From Wolfiporia cocos (taxonomy: Eukaryota > Basidiomycota > Agaricomycetes > Polyporales > Phaeolaceae), in assembly GCA_029448655.1 (NCBI GenBank), contig JACCLO010000005.1, positions 248,001 to 312,000 of the forward strand: a stretch of DNA of 64,000 nucleotides, in the 5' to 3' direction. Position 1 is the first letter of the stretch; each line of letters starts with the position of its first letter. A program made the translations under genes and the position numbers. Shown in pieces: positions 46,101 to 57,280 of this stretch. Under the pieces are notes generated by a model. That model had not been told where the DNA came from, did not search any database, and worked only from the letters and a program-made list of their open reading frames with translations.

Positions 46101-47055
46101 ATGTCCCACGGCAAGCAATTCACCCTTTACACGCATGTCGGTGGTCCCAATGGCTGGTACGGCAGTCTAACCTATCTCTTCACCCACGCACCCCTCATAT
46201 TCTTTTCGCAGGAAAGTCGTCTTTGTCTTGGAAGAACTGGGCCTAACGTACGAATCTAAATATCTTGATTTCAACAAGAACGAACAGAAGTCCCCCGAGC
46301 ATGTTACCCTCAACCCGAATGGCCGAATTCCCACTTTGATTGACCACGCCAACAACGACTTCGTCGTATGGTACGAATGCTCAGCGTGTTCTTGACGGCT
46401 GTCGTCTCTGACACGATTACAGGGAGTCTAACGCAATCCTGTTGTATCTCGTCGATAAATACGACACCACTCACAAATTCTCTGTTGAGAAACTCGAGGA
46501 TAAAGTCACCCAGCTACAGTGGCTATTCTTCCAGGCATCTGGCCAAGGGTATTTCAGTAACATATATATCTTGCTCAATCTGACCAGAATTCGTATTAGC
46601 CCATACTTTGGCCAAGCTGCATGGTTCATGCGCTACCATCCCGAGAAAATCCCGAGCGCAATCGAGAGATACCAGAAGGAAACCTTGCGGGTTTTGGGCG
46701 TTCTCGACGGTGTCCTGTCCAAGCAAGAATGGCTCGTAGGTGGCAAGTGTACAATTGCAGATCTCTCTTTCGTCACGTAAGCACCCCTACGTCCTTAGTT
46801 ACTTCCAGAGATGGATACGCTCAACGCACGCTAGTTGGAACACCTACGCGATAAATTTCTTTGGTGGCGAGGGAAGTGAAGTAAACATCGAGAAGGACTA
46901 CCCAGCTTTATTTAAGTGAGCTCGGCTTATTACAAAAGCGTGTGCAGCTATGCTAATCCATGAATTATAGATGGAACAATGCTCTCACTTCTCGGGAGTC
47001 AGTCCGTAAGGCACTTGCGGAGAGGGCCGCTTTGCTCGCCGCTCAAGGCCACTAG
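46101..47055 (+). CDS. Ure2p-like glutathione S-transferase, copy 2
   Basis: Same six-exon structure as copy 1, with all GT/AG sites kept. It reads FTLYTHVGGPNGW, KVVFVLEELGLTYESKYLDF, NPNGRIPTLIDHANNDFVVW, ESNAILLYLVDKYDTTHK, GQGPYFGQAAWFMRYHPEK, LSKQEWLVGGKCTIADLSF and ends ALLAAQGH. Differences from copy 1 are mostly conservative. Exon 5 carries YAINFFGGEGSEVN where copy 1 has FAIVSFGDDSDVN. It looks functional. Confidence 0.92.
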
Positions 47056-47544
47056 AGGTTGTCAAGAATGCCGCACTTCGATGTAGTCCGCTCACCGTAG
47101 CTCAGCGCTCAGCTCTCACATAACTGTAAAATGTCTTGTCGTGACGATGCTGTAATACACAAGTTCGATGCACTCATGGTTCGGTAATCGCTTCAATCGG
47201 GGATTTCATGAATGTACGCTTATCTCGATCAGTACAAGTACCTCTGGTGATTGGGGAATCGCTCTGACACGGTTTTATTATCTAATCGGTGTTTGGGCCC
47301 CAATATCAGTGAAACGTTGGAGTACTAACCTGTGGAAGAGTTATGAGTAAGGTATACAACGCTCGAAAATGCAACGTCATGATTTAGCTACCTACAACCC
47401 TAACCCCATCGTGGGTGTACGTCCGATAAGTATCAGCCGCAGAATGGCCCTTATAGCTATTCTATTCCGAGCCTGACTACGAGAGCCTTGTATAATACAC
47501 TGAGTATCAACTTTGTCAGCAGCCTTGCATGTCACCCTGAGAAT

Positions 47545-47960
47545 TTCAGCTACGTTCGGGTAGTTGCTTGTTATGAACGACTTCGCACAGCTTGCAAGAC
47601 TGGTTCTCGGCAGTCAGCATGATCTCGACATCTGTAGCCTCGTTCCGATGTAAGTCTGAGGCAGGGAGACCAACGGTTCACTACCGCAGTGAAGGTATCG
47701 CTTTATCGATAAGCTGTTCTCCACCAGCATCCAGACGTTCCCCTGTCTATCCTACTATGAGAGGAGAAGCGTCGTGATGTCTCTACTACTCGTCCTTTTT
47801 GCCTTTGCCATCGCAGCATTCATTGTAAGCATTGCCTCCATGCTTCGCGATACAGGAGACCAAACGGTGGCTCCTACTTCACTTCTTGGTTTGTCATTTC
47901 TATTAAAAAAACGAGCGTTGTTTTCTGCTGACAGATCGCTAAGAAAAAAGAGGACATTCG
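47545..47960 (+). pseudogene. Decayed duplicate of the WW-gene 3' end
   Basis: Corresponds to 41480-41820: SAVSMIST.VA.FR.KSEAGRPT and MSLLLVLFAFAIAAFIVSIA are still readable. The splice donor that follows ATCGCTTTATCG reads ATAAGC instead of GTAAGC, so splicing is lost. The WW domain and the rest of the gene are absent. This is a passenger of the tandem duplication. Confidence 0.8.
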
Positions 47961-48366
47961 TGCAATCTTGATTGATATTTGGTGGATCTTATTCAGCATC
48001 ATCCTAGCGCAGCGCTAACATATATCACTCGATCAGTTGATCGATTGCCTGCATCGGCGCTTGATCAGATCTCAGACGCCACTCACCCGGCAAAGGTTGT
48101 AGTTGTTACGGCTTACGTTTCCGCTTCTGGGCAACCACATCGTCAAGCTGTGCAACCAACGAGCATGGTACTATTACACTAATGACGTGTTCTCTGTTGC
48201 GGTTACGAAAATGGCGACAGTGCGTGTCACATGCAGCGCTGCGGCTCATCTGGATCAACGCTTGACGCAGATAGAATCCGCAGACGCGCGCCCACAACGA
48301 GCTAGAACCTCAACATAAGGCAATACATCACTGACTGATACACCTTAAAGCGCGCTAGGATGTTTT

Positions 48367-48396
48367 TGCTGAGAAATATAGGTGGATTACTCAGCA
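48367..48396 (+). promoter_or_regulatory. Candidate bZIP/antioxidant-type elements, GST 3
   Basis: TGCTGAG (48367-48373) and TTACTCAGCA (48387-48396), with the same order and spacing as in GST 1; TTACTCA is close to the Yap1-type site. Confidence 0.45.
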
Positions 48397-48449
48397 CATT
48401 TTCGGCTGTGCGCAGTCAATGACACGATGTCGAGAGGTAAATAATTGCG

Positions 48450-48456
48450 TATATAA
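48450..48456 (+). promoter_or_regulatory. TATA box, GST 3
   Basis: TATATAA 77 bases before the ATG. Confidence 0.6.
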
Positions 48457-48532
48457 GGATCCAGAAGGACAAATTGTGCTCTTTAGCATACACAGCTCAT
48501 ATCTCACAGCTCTTACTTCGTGAAGTGCCAGG

Positions 48533-49490
48533 ATGTCTCACGGCAAGCAGTTCACTCTCTATACCCACGGCAGCGGTCCCAACGGCTTGTACGGATGGTC
48601 TCTTTGAATGTGCAATCTACATACTTCTCACATTGAGCCACAGGAAGGTCATCATAGTCTTGGAGGAACTTAGCCTGACATACGAATCTAAATATCTTGA
48701 TTTCAACAAGAACGAACAGAAGTCCCCCGAGCATGTTGCCCTCAACCCGAATGGCCGAATCCCCACCTTAATTGACCACGCTAACAACGACTTTGTCGTA
48801 TGGTGCGAGTTCTCCGCGTACATTTGATGACTACGGTGCTAAACACGATAACAGGGAGTCTAATGCTATCCTGTTGTATCTCGTTGGTAGATACGACACC
48901 ACTCGCAAACTCTCCGCAGAGAAATTCGAGGAGAAAGTCCTCCAGCTCCAGTGGCTGTTCTTTCAAGCTTCTGGCCAAGGGCACGTTTGGAAGATGTCAT
49001 TTCTGTGCGCCATCTTGTTGACCTGTGCATTAGCCCATATATTGGCCAAGCTGTATGGTTCAAGCGCTACCACCACGAGAAGATTCCGAGCGCAATCGAG
49101 AGGTACCAGAAAGAGACTTTGCGAGTCTTGGGCGTGCTCGATAGTGTCTTGTCAAAGCAAAAATGGCTTGTAGGCGACAAGTGCACAATCGCAGACCTCT
49201 CCTTTGTAACGTAAGTTATGCTGCCTCAGGTCTTCGAATTCCTAGCATGACTCAGCCTCATTCACATGTTAGTTGGAATAACTATGTAATCCAAGATATC
49301 TGCACCGATATCAATGATGTGGACGTTGAGAAGGACTTCCCAGCTTTATATAAGTGGGCTTCATCTGTCATAGCAACTTGAAGCTGGTGCTAACCCGCAG
49401 CATAGATGGCACAATGCTCTTGTTTCCCGGGGGTCAGTCCACAAGGCACTTGCTGAGAGAGAAGCATTCCTCGCCGCTCAAAGTCAATAA
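48533..49490 (+). CDS. Ure2p-like glutathione S-transferase, copy 3
   Basis: Six exons as in the paralogues, ending FLAAQSQ and TAA at 49490. Two oddities. First, the exon 1/2 junction gives NGLKVIIVLEEL where the others have NGWKVVFVLEEL (Trp to Leu). Second, the intron after GQG starts GC (48981, GCACGT) instead of GT, while its AG acceptor (49032-49033) is kept. Using a nearby GTTTGG instead would shift the frame. GC-AG introns are accepted by fungal spliceosomes, so the gene can still be functional, probably at lower efficiency. All other motifs (ESNAILLYLVGRYD, KCTIADLSF) are intact. Confidence 0.85.
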
Positions 49491-49736
49491 AGCTTAAAGG
49501 GTGCCGTACATCACCATCCATGACATACTTCGGCTATTGTCTCCAGATTCTCGCCTACCTACAAATCATCGTCATTACACAAGGAATGATTTATTGCATA
49601 TGCACACCTGGCTCGACAGTCATTGTGACCTCCCCGCTTGCTATAGTGCGACTATTATGGTCCTTAATAATACCACTCGTCGTCGTAATGTAGTCAGATG
49701 CAGCTGTGACTATGAGAAGTGATCTGTCTCGATAGC

Positions 49737-50817
49737 CTAACTGATCTTAGCGATGAAACTGTTTTGACGTCTGTAAAACCCCGCCATGGATCCGAGAATC
49801 CACCCCCTCCACATGCCTAGCATCTCCCAGCTGTTCAGCATCGCTACATATTCGAACCACTGGGGATAGAAGCTTGCGTGCTCCCAGTCGATCAACCAGA
49901 CACAAGAATCATGATCGATCATCAGGTTGCGAGGATCAAGGTCAAGGTGGGTCAGAACGAGAGGTAATGAGGAGTGGAAAGTGAAATCTTTTACGGGAGT
50001 CTTTCTGATACGCTGGTTCACATCGAGCTTGTGCATGGACCAGGACGTGAGTTCGTCGTACGAAGCAAACGGTCCCCGGCCCTATCGATAGTCTGAAGCT
50101 GCAAGCGATTGAGGTAACTTACATAAACAGAGAACATGGGGCCGTAACATAGCTGGCCATGGGGTCCGTTCCCGATACGACCCGGAAATTGTTTGCTGCG
50201 AGGTGTGCCGGGAACGAGGACGCGCTGGAGTTATCTGATGTAGCAGCGGATAGTCCGGACGACGCGAAGGCGCCGCCAAAAGCCTAGTTGTCCCCAGCAG
50301 TCTTCCAGAGTTTGCCCTGGAATATAGTCCATGGTAATGGCGTTGTTTCCGTTGACGGTCAAATATGAACGGCAGGGACAGGGATGATCGTCGACTCGCG
50401 GACGAGGCTTATGGCGAGTGGCTCAGAGTCCTCACACTTCATAACCACGTCGGACGCAATCCGGCGAACAGAGGTGAATTTGATGCAAGATGGCTAAGGA
50501 AACCTGTGCTCGCATGATTCAGATTCATACAAGATCCTCGTCTGACGAGGATATGTCTGCCCAAGACGGAAGCCGAGAAAGTATATGAGCATCTCCGATG
50601 TTGCCATACAATGGCTGAAGACGTAGGTACTGTTGAAGTCTGCCCGGACAAGCGCCGGTGATCGCACTAGGCGCCCGTAGGTAGTGATCGAGTCACGGAG
50701 ACTGTACTTCTTCATGCGTTTGCAACGAGCTACGAAGTCCCTTTGCTCAAGCCAAGCGCATTCCGGTGCTCGCGAGTTCTGCGACGTCCTCTTCTTTACA
50801 GGTACAGTTTCAATCAT
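49737..50817 (-). pseudogene. Aminoglycoside-phosphotransferase-like kinase, decayed
   Basis: Fragments follow the APH-fold order: YSLRDSITTYGRL; ASDVVMKCEDSEPLAISLV and ESTIIPVPAVH (N-lobe); then, in another frame, YLTVNGNNAITMDYIPGQTL and EDCWGQLGFW; then VPGTPRSKQFPGRIGNGPHG and PMFSVY; then PLVLTHLDLDPRNLMID (catalytic loop, Asp and Asn present) and VWLIDWEHASFYPQWFEY. The frameshift lies between PAVH and YLTV (about 50367). A TAA interrupts IR-LQRVLVPG (about 50236) where the family has Gln, consistent with CAA to TAA. The stop is at 49737. Lesions and the intact relative 400 bases away mark it as dead. Confidence 0.7.
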
Positions 50818-51225
50818 GTTGATGGATCACCGCCCTGACTTGAGCTTGAAGCTTGAAGCCTGAAAGCTTGAAGCACTAGCCTATGGTCATCGAATTCCCA
50901 AAGTCATGCAAGCGAGCTCGACGCCGACGCCATCGTGATCGGCTTATAAGCGCGCTTGTTTAAAGCTTAAACGTTAAAACGTTAAACAGTCGGACCAGCA
51001 TACTTTTGATTCTGGAAACTGTCAGGATCAGCTTTCTTCACAACCGCACTCCTCCGTCGAATTCACAATTAGCTGGTCATATTTTATCTCATCGCTTTCA
51101 TCAGGGAGTTGCCAAGACAGCGGTCCGAGCGTCCTTGCTCTATTTTCTCGTTTCAAGATCGACACCAATCCATTGTGCCCATACCTCCACTTGCTCTTCA
51201 TTCTGCCTCACTCAGCAAACTAGTG

Positions 51226-52110
51226 ATGGTGAACCGCCGAGATAACTCGTCCGCTCAGTCCGCTCCCGTGAGCAGCTTGAAGGTGGCCCTGCCTTCACCA
51301 GCCAGCGTGGAGGAGCTTGACACCCTGGAGTGTCTCAACGACGGCGGAGACAAACGCGTCTCCAGATTTGTTCCCGGCATCCTCGTCAAGTTCGGCTGGC
51401 ACCAGGAGGCTGAAGTCCGCGCGCTACAGTTCGTTCACGGACGGCTGTCCGTTCGTACGCCATGTGTCTTGCACCACGCCCCGTTCCCCAACACCTTCCT
51501 CGAGCCTTGGGGCTGGCAAAGGGGCGTCTGGTATTTCTTCATGGACGAGTGCCCCGGCGTGCGTCTCGATACGGTCATTCACCGCATGTCCCCCGCCGAA
51601 CTCGACCACATCGCTGATCAGCTCCGCCTTTTGCTCAGGGAGATGCGCTCGTGCACGAGCACGATGCCCGGCTCCGTCACCGGCGGCCCTTACGACAACC
51701 GCTTTATGCCCCACCCATGGCAGCCTCCACACGCATTTTCAAGCGCCACCGAGTACCTCGCGTACTACCGCGAGATCTTCCTCGAATTCTGTGGGCCTGA
51801 ATACGTCGACGAGCTGTTCGGCTGCTTCCCGAACGGTCCCGACGTCCTAATCCATTTGACCCACGGCGACCTCCTCCCGCGGAACATCCTTATCGACGGC
51901 TCAACAATTACCGGCGTCATCGACTGGGAGACCGCCGGGTTTTACCCCGAATTCTGGGAGTATTGCCGGATGCACGATCCGGGATGGATGACCCCCGAAT
52001 GGGCGCGCGTCCTTGCGCGCGTGTTCCCGGGCCCGCGTCGCGAGAGGGAGATCGCCGCTGTCTCGCGGATCATTCGTGATCTGCACTACAACAACAGTGT
52101 ATTCTGTTGA
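51226..52110 (+). CDS. Aminoglycoside-phosphotransferase-family kinase
   Basis: An intronless frame that may begin at 51109; the ATG at 51226 (MVNRRDNSSAQ) is a better start because the upstream 39 codons look non-coding. About 294 residues. The N-lobe reads RFVPGILVKFGWHQEAEV (Lys) and EVRALQFVHGR; the hinge reads GVWYFFMDECPGVRLD; the catalytic loop reads LTHGDLLPRNILIDG (HGDLxxxN). The metal-binding motif is GVIDWETAGFYPEFWEY (IDWE). This is the APH/choline-kinase-like fold, expanded in Agaricomycetes; the substrates of these fungal proteins are unknown, and antibiotic resistance should not be assumed. It differs from its decayed minus-strand neighbour in lacking introns. Confidence 0.85.
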   Translation: MVNRRDNSSAQSAPVSSLKVALPSPASVEELDTLECLNDGGDKRVSRFVPGILVKFGWHQEAEVRALQFVHGRLSVRTPCVLHHAPFPNTFLEPWGWQRGVWYFFMDECPGVRLDTVIHRMSPAELDHIADQLRLLLREMRSCTSTMPGSVTGGPYDNRFMPHPWQPPHAFSSATEYLAYYREIFLEFCGPEYVDELFGCFPNGPDVLIHLTHGDLLPRNILIDGSTITGVIDWETAGFYPEFWEYCRMHDPGWMTPEWARVLARVFPGPRREREIAAVSRIIRDLHYNNSVFC

Positions 52111-52602
52111 GGGACAACTCGGTGGGTTCATGTTGTCCGTCTACTCGCTTAGGCACTGTGATCGAGATTTATATGTTAATTAGATAGATCAATATGCATA
52201 TCCGCTTACATCAATTTATAGGCATATCTAACGATCAAAGAAGAAGCGCCAATCTTTATCTATCAGATTGATTCGGCGCTAAAGCCCAAAGTCGTCAATC
52301 ATAGTGCGCAACACCGTCTTTGTCACGTCAGATTAAAGGTAGCGGGCAAACGGGCAAAGGTAATGAGCGAGATGTGGCTTCATGAACGGCAGGTTTACAT
52401 ACAGCAATGCTGCCTATCCATGCTTACAGCGAAGTTGGATTCAAAGACGCATATAAGCGATGGATATTGATGACTAAGGCCATTAGAAAGGCGCCTTTAT
52501 ATTGCTGACTGTGGGCTTGATGAGAAATCCAGGACCTGGATAGACTAATCAGCAAGAGCGAATGCGCGTAGAGGAAACGCGATGCTAAGGGGCATATGCA
52601 TA
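52111..52602. other. No supported gene
   Basis: Intergenic between the kinase and GST 4. Contains ATAGGCATAT and CTTTATCTATCAGATTG AT-rich sequence; no gene or clear repeat. Confidence 0.4.
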
Positions 52603-52609
52603 TGCTGAG
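52603..52609 (+). promoter_or_regulatory. TGCTGAG element, GST 4
   Basis: TGCTGAG followed by TGG, 105 bases before the ATG; same core as in the GST 1 and GST 3 promoters, but no TGATTCAGCA partner. Confidence 0.35.
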
Positions 52610-52618
52610 TGGCCGTTT

Positions 52619-52625
52619 ATAAAAG
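52619..52625 (+). promoter_or_regulatory. TATA box, GST 4
   Basis: TATAAAA 89 bases before the ATG at 52714. Confidence 0.6.
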
Positions 52626-52713
52626 TACCATATATTCTTCAGTCCTCTCCAGCACTCCGATTTCCATTACCATCCTCAGACCCGGCTCGCCTCACCTTCG
52701 CACTCTGCATAAC

Positions 52714-53672
52714 ATGTCTCACGGCAAGCAGTTCACTTTCTACACCAACGTCAACGGTCCCAACGGCTGGTATGATGGCTCGATTCCACTGCCCAGTCTA
52801 CATGTCTCATATTCTCCGCGTACAGGAAGATCTTCATCGCATTGGAGGAACTAGGCCTAACCTACGAGTCAAAGTACCTCGACTTCTCCAAAAACGAGCA
52901 TGTATCTCCCGAACATCTTGCACTTAACCCCAACGGCCGCATCCCCACTATCATTGACCACGCCAACAACGACTTTGTTGTATGGTACGCAAGTCACACG
53001 CATCTGGTGCAACGACAAGCTTTGACGCTTTTTCAGGGAGTCCAACGCAATCTTGGTCTATCTCGTCGACAAATACGACACTTTCCACAAGATTTCCGTC
53101 GAGAAGTACGAGGACAAGATTGTCCAGCTTCAGTGGCTGTTCTTCCAAGCATCCGGCCAGGGGTTAGTTCGTGAAGTGCCTTCTCTGTGCTTTATCTGAT
53201 TGATTTGGTGTAGCCCATACTTCGGCCAATCTGGATGGTTCCAGCGCTACCACCATGAGAAGCTGCCCAGCGCGATCGTGAGATACCAGAAGGAGATTCT
53301 GCGGGTCTTCGGTGTCCTCAACAGCGTCCTATCCAAGCAAGAGTGGCTCGTAGGCGGAAAGTGCACCATCGCGGACCTTTCTTTCATCCCGTAAGTGACG
53401 ACATGCAATGAACCGCTCCTTTTCCTAATCAAAGTGCACATACGCTAGTTGGAACCGAGCCGCGCTGGCTTGGCACCTTGACGACGTAGAAAATTTCAAC
53501 TTCGAGAAGGATTTTCCCGCTTTGTCCAGGTAAGCCCTTCTACTGCAGCAGATTGAGATATGGCACTGACCCAGAGCGTAGGTGGCACAATACCCTTCTT
53601 TCTCGGGAGTCGGCTCGCAAGGCCTTCGCTGAGAAGGATGCCTTGACTGCTGCTGCTGCTAAAACACACTAG
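52714..53672 (+). CDS. Ure2p-like glutathione S-transferase, copy 4 (most diverged)
   Basis: Same six-exon layout: FTFYTNVNGPNGW, KIFIALEELGLTYESKYLDF, NPNGRIPTIIDHANNDFVVW, ESNAILVYLVDKYDTFHK, GQGPYFGQSGWFQRYHHEK, LSKQEWLVGGKCTIADLSF, then WNRAALAWHLDDVENFNFEK, ending DALTAAAAKTH with TAG at 53672. It carries more coding changes and a longer, Ala-rich tail than copies 1-3, and lies beyond the kinase genes. It is therefore probably the oldest branch of the array. All splice sites are canonical. Confidence 0.92.
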
Positions 53673-54775
53673 GAACTATAGAAGACAATTATCATCATTA
53701 TTGGAATTAGATTTCACCTGGCTGTATAGTATGTGACCGATATGAGCAGTATATACCAATGGGCAAAGAGCTCGAGACATCGTTGCTGTAAAAACTACTT
53801 GGTTGTGCAACTTCTGCATCGGTCATGTCTCGAAGAGACACTCGGTGTGATCGTAGAACGATGCTTGTCTCCAACAGAACAAACGTGAACCCAGCATCGA
53901 CCAAGGATGAAAACCCTAACCCGAGTGCGGGTCTTCCGATCTATCAATAGCAACGCCGCATAATAACCGACGTTCTGCGAATTGAAACTGTCAACGCGAG
54001 TTGTATCTTAATTATGGGATCCGCGATAACTGTCATCCAAGCTATTATATTGTATAGTTGCGAAGGGGGACGGAACGTCAACATGCTCGCTTAAACCTGC
54101 ATATACAGCGCGACTACGGTCGAATTGAGATGGGCGCCCAGCATGGCTGATAGCTGATCATACAGGATGGCAAATATCAAATAGAGGCGTAAGGAATTGG
54201 CCGGTCAATGTCTTGACATGCAGGAATTGATTGATATAGCCTTAGGCACGTTCTAGTCGAAGGCTCCCTATTTGACGATCCTTTAGTGAGGCTGATCAGT
54301 TCTGGCGGTTTGTTGCCATTATACCATTACCAAAGCTCATCGTCAAGAGCAGCGCCTAGCTGCCAAATGACAAGCAGCGTTGATGATGCTGATTGCACAG
54401 AACAAACATCGTCGCCACGAGTCTGAGGCACCCGACGCACGGTAGGTCATCATCCAGGCACCATGTGGACCCACACATGCAGACAGGCTAACAACAATTC
54501 CCATTTGCAAGAGATCGGGTCTTGTACGCAGGAGACGTGTCATTTCTTCTCATTGTAGGTCATTTGACAGATGGAAACTGATGGATAGCATGTCGTCCTT
54601 GTCAGGTCGCTATTGTGCGCGCATGCGTGGTGAATAGTGCATCCGTGAGCAAGACGCCGACCTATGAAGTATATATCAGTGAGTAGTATGATATGCTTCT
54701 CATACGTTGTCTTACATTCCACATTCCTGATAGATTTTAGCAATACCTCCATCATACTCTACTCTACATACTCTG
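53673..54775. other. No supported gene; 3' flank related to GST array
   Basis: AACCCTAACCCGAGTGCGGG at 53912 is a diverged copy of the segments near 47395 and 45025, so the array unit extended past the GST stop codon. No gene found. The AACCCTAACCC string is not a telomere repeat array. Confidence 0.5.
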
Positions 54776-57110
54776 ATGCTCTCTCAGATCGTGCAGAACA
54801 ATGGTGGATCCGTTCAATCTCCAGCCGCAGTTGCAAACCTAGCGCCACAACGTGATTCCACCCGCTCCGGCTCGAGCCCGAATCTACTCAGTCCCACTCA
54901 GCCGCATAGCACACCACACACTGGACCCTCGTTTTTGAACGGTAGTCCAGGTGTCAATCAACTTTGCCCGAGCTCTGCCTGCCTCACGTTTCTTCCCAGC
55001 ACTAGCAGAGCAGCTTCCGCATGCAGCTCGACGGCAACCGCTATCTCGCAACCGCAACGGAGCGTGGCTAAGCCACATCCTGCATCTCCAGGGACGAGCC
55101 GCCCTCACGATGCCGTCCCTTTGCAGTTGAGGCCAACATTTATGGTCGAACATGCTAGGGGTGGGGTTCCGCCTCCGAGGCGCCTTGAGTGAGTGCCACA
55201 TTGCGCATCATCTATGGCCGCCGTCGTTCTCACATTGTTATTAGCGATGTCAGTCCTGAGCTCGCCGGATGGTACGAGATGGGTCACCTGAATGGGAGTG
55301 TATACTTCTGGCATCCAGCAGAGAAGATCATTACACCTGACAATCTGCTCAAACCGGGAATCGTCACGGAGCTCATGCAACATATCAGGAAATTTAGGTC
55401 CCACCTACTTTCGATCAATGCCTATGCTCTAGGAATCCTGGGCAGGGGTGGGCGAGAGGATCTCATCGTCCGAGGGGTGGAGAGCGATGCAGGCCCCCAG
55501 TTTCTATTGATCGCCCTTTGGGATGGAAGCATCTATGAGCCTGTATGGCTCCCGTCTCCTGCATCAAATGAGCCAGCCCCTGAACGGCTTCTGGACCTTG
55601 CGTATGAGCAGAGATCCGCACTGTTCTGGAAGCAGATTGAGGCATTCCCTATGCATCTTGCCGAGTTACCTCATTTTGCCGAGCAAGACTTCATGAATGC
55701 ACTGGCATATGGGATAAGCGGTATGACATAAGTCTGACGTATGGCCAACTTACTAAGTGGCGCACAGAGAGCATCTTTGAATGGACCAATTCAGAGTACA
55801 CAGTGTCTACCTTCACCCAAGAGAAGTCAGAACAATTAATCCAGGTTTATCTGGATCTGAAAGGTTCGCACATCCTGATTCTCTTTCCCATGGGAGGGTC
55901 TAATGCCTCAACAGAGGCTGCCGACCGAGGACTGAAGAATTATATGGTCCCGGTTATGGCGTGGCATATCGCGAGAGCTATGATCAAGGTGGAAGAAGAT
56001 CGCCACGAGCATCGATACGGAAAGCAAGACTGGCAGTTGTATCGCTCTGTTGCAATCGATGCGCCTACCTGGCAGGTGAAGTTGACGGATTTTTTCTTGT
56101 CGTTTGTCCTCTTCGGAATACAGAGGATGTACCGCCTGCGCTTGCAAGGAGCGTATATTAAGGGCCGAGTGGACGCGGATGGTCTGGGGGATCTATTCGA
56201 ACATTTCCTGGATGAATGGGCTGGTCAGTGAAGATTTAATTTCTTCAGCTCTCTGTTCTGATGAATAGCTGTTCCAGATTCCAACCTTCTAGTGAGTGCG
56301 ATTGGAGTTGACTGTAGACACGAAGAAACTGAACAACTACTTGTTTTCAGGCTACTGTGTTCATCGGGTGAGCGTCTTCGTTAGAGCATATCGCGAGCTC
56401 GGTCTGAAACTGTAGCAGAGCAAACATTGGTTTCCTAGCTGTCAATGCGAGCATTCCGCCTTCTGTTTTCCATTTCCAGCTTATCTGACATTGACTGCAG
56501 AACATCAGCAACACGCAAAAGACTGCACTACTTGTCTCAGCTGTCTTCGCCGTGATGAGCGTCGCCACAGGTGTGCACCACATTTGGCAACATAGGACGA
56601 AAGTCGATGCCAGCCCCGAGGAAGCTGTATGTTCCTTCGCAGACAGAAGTCTTTGCGCTTACCTCCTCGACCATTGTATAGAAGCATTATCTCACACATA
56701 TTCACCCGCTCGGAGAGCAAAGTAACCTAGCCGTGATAGCGTGTTTCCTTGCTCTCCCGGTCGCATCTCTCCTTTGGTCCATCATGGCGTTCGCCGTAGC
56801 ACTCGGTTCGTTCTCTATCTATAACACCGACGCGCGCGGCGAAGTGCTGCTAGCGGTCGCGCTGGCGATTCTTGGCACGGTCTGCATCGCGACGCTTCTT
56901 TTCTTTTGGCATATCTGGCAGGGGCCACTTCGCGAGGAGATCGTTGACCTAGACCCCGTTGACATGGACGAGCGGGGATGGCGCTCGGCGTTCCGCAGAG
57001 AGGTGCAGGAGCTGAAGGACCTTTTGCGCGGGAGGTCAGGACCCAAGGTGAACTTCGATGATGACGAGTTCGCAGGCCTTGCTGCGACGGGTAGGAGGAG
57101 GATGGCATAA
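54776..57110 (+). CDS. WW-domain membrane protein (basidiomycete family), copy 2
   Basis: ATG at 54776 (MLSQIVQNNGG) opens a Ser/Pro-rich exon ending PPPRRL; an intron of about 53 nt leads to DVSPELAGWYEMGHLNGSVY and FWHPAEKIITP, a WW-like unit. A helical region follows (LLSINAYALGILGRGGRED, FPMHLAELPHFAEQDFMNAL), then FEWTNSEYTVSTFTQEKSEQ and FFLSFVLFGIQRMYRLRLQG. Further exons give TALLVSAVFAVMSVATGVHH and two helices (ACFLALPVASLLWSIMAFAV, VALAILGTVCIATLLFFWHI). The C-terminus is charged and ends FAGLAATGRRRMA. Junctions between 56228 and 56500 are not fully resolved. Same domain order as the gene at 38724, with low sequence similarity. Function unknown. Confidence 0.7.
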
Positions 57111-57280
57111 CTGATCAGCATTGAGAACCCATCAGCAAGTGTCCACCGCGGATTCTTAGCCAATTGTATCCATACAACCCCATTTGAAGTGTATAGTACA
57201 GAAGCTGTATCGACTCTTCATACCATCTAGATATCAGCACAATCCGGAATGTCCATATGTCACGAGTCCGTCGGTAAGGT

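Noticed and set aside
53908..53925. AACCCTAACCC resembling telomere repeat
   Set aside because: Only one and a half units, and it is a diverged copy of the array spacer near 47395.
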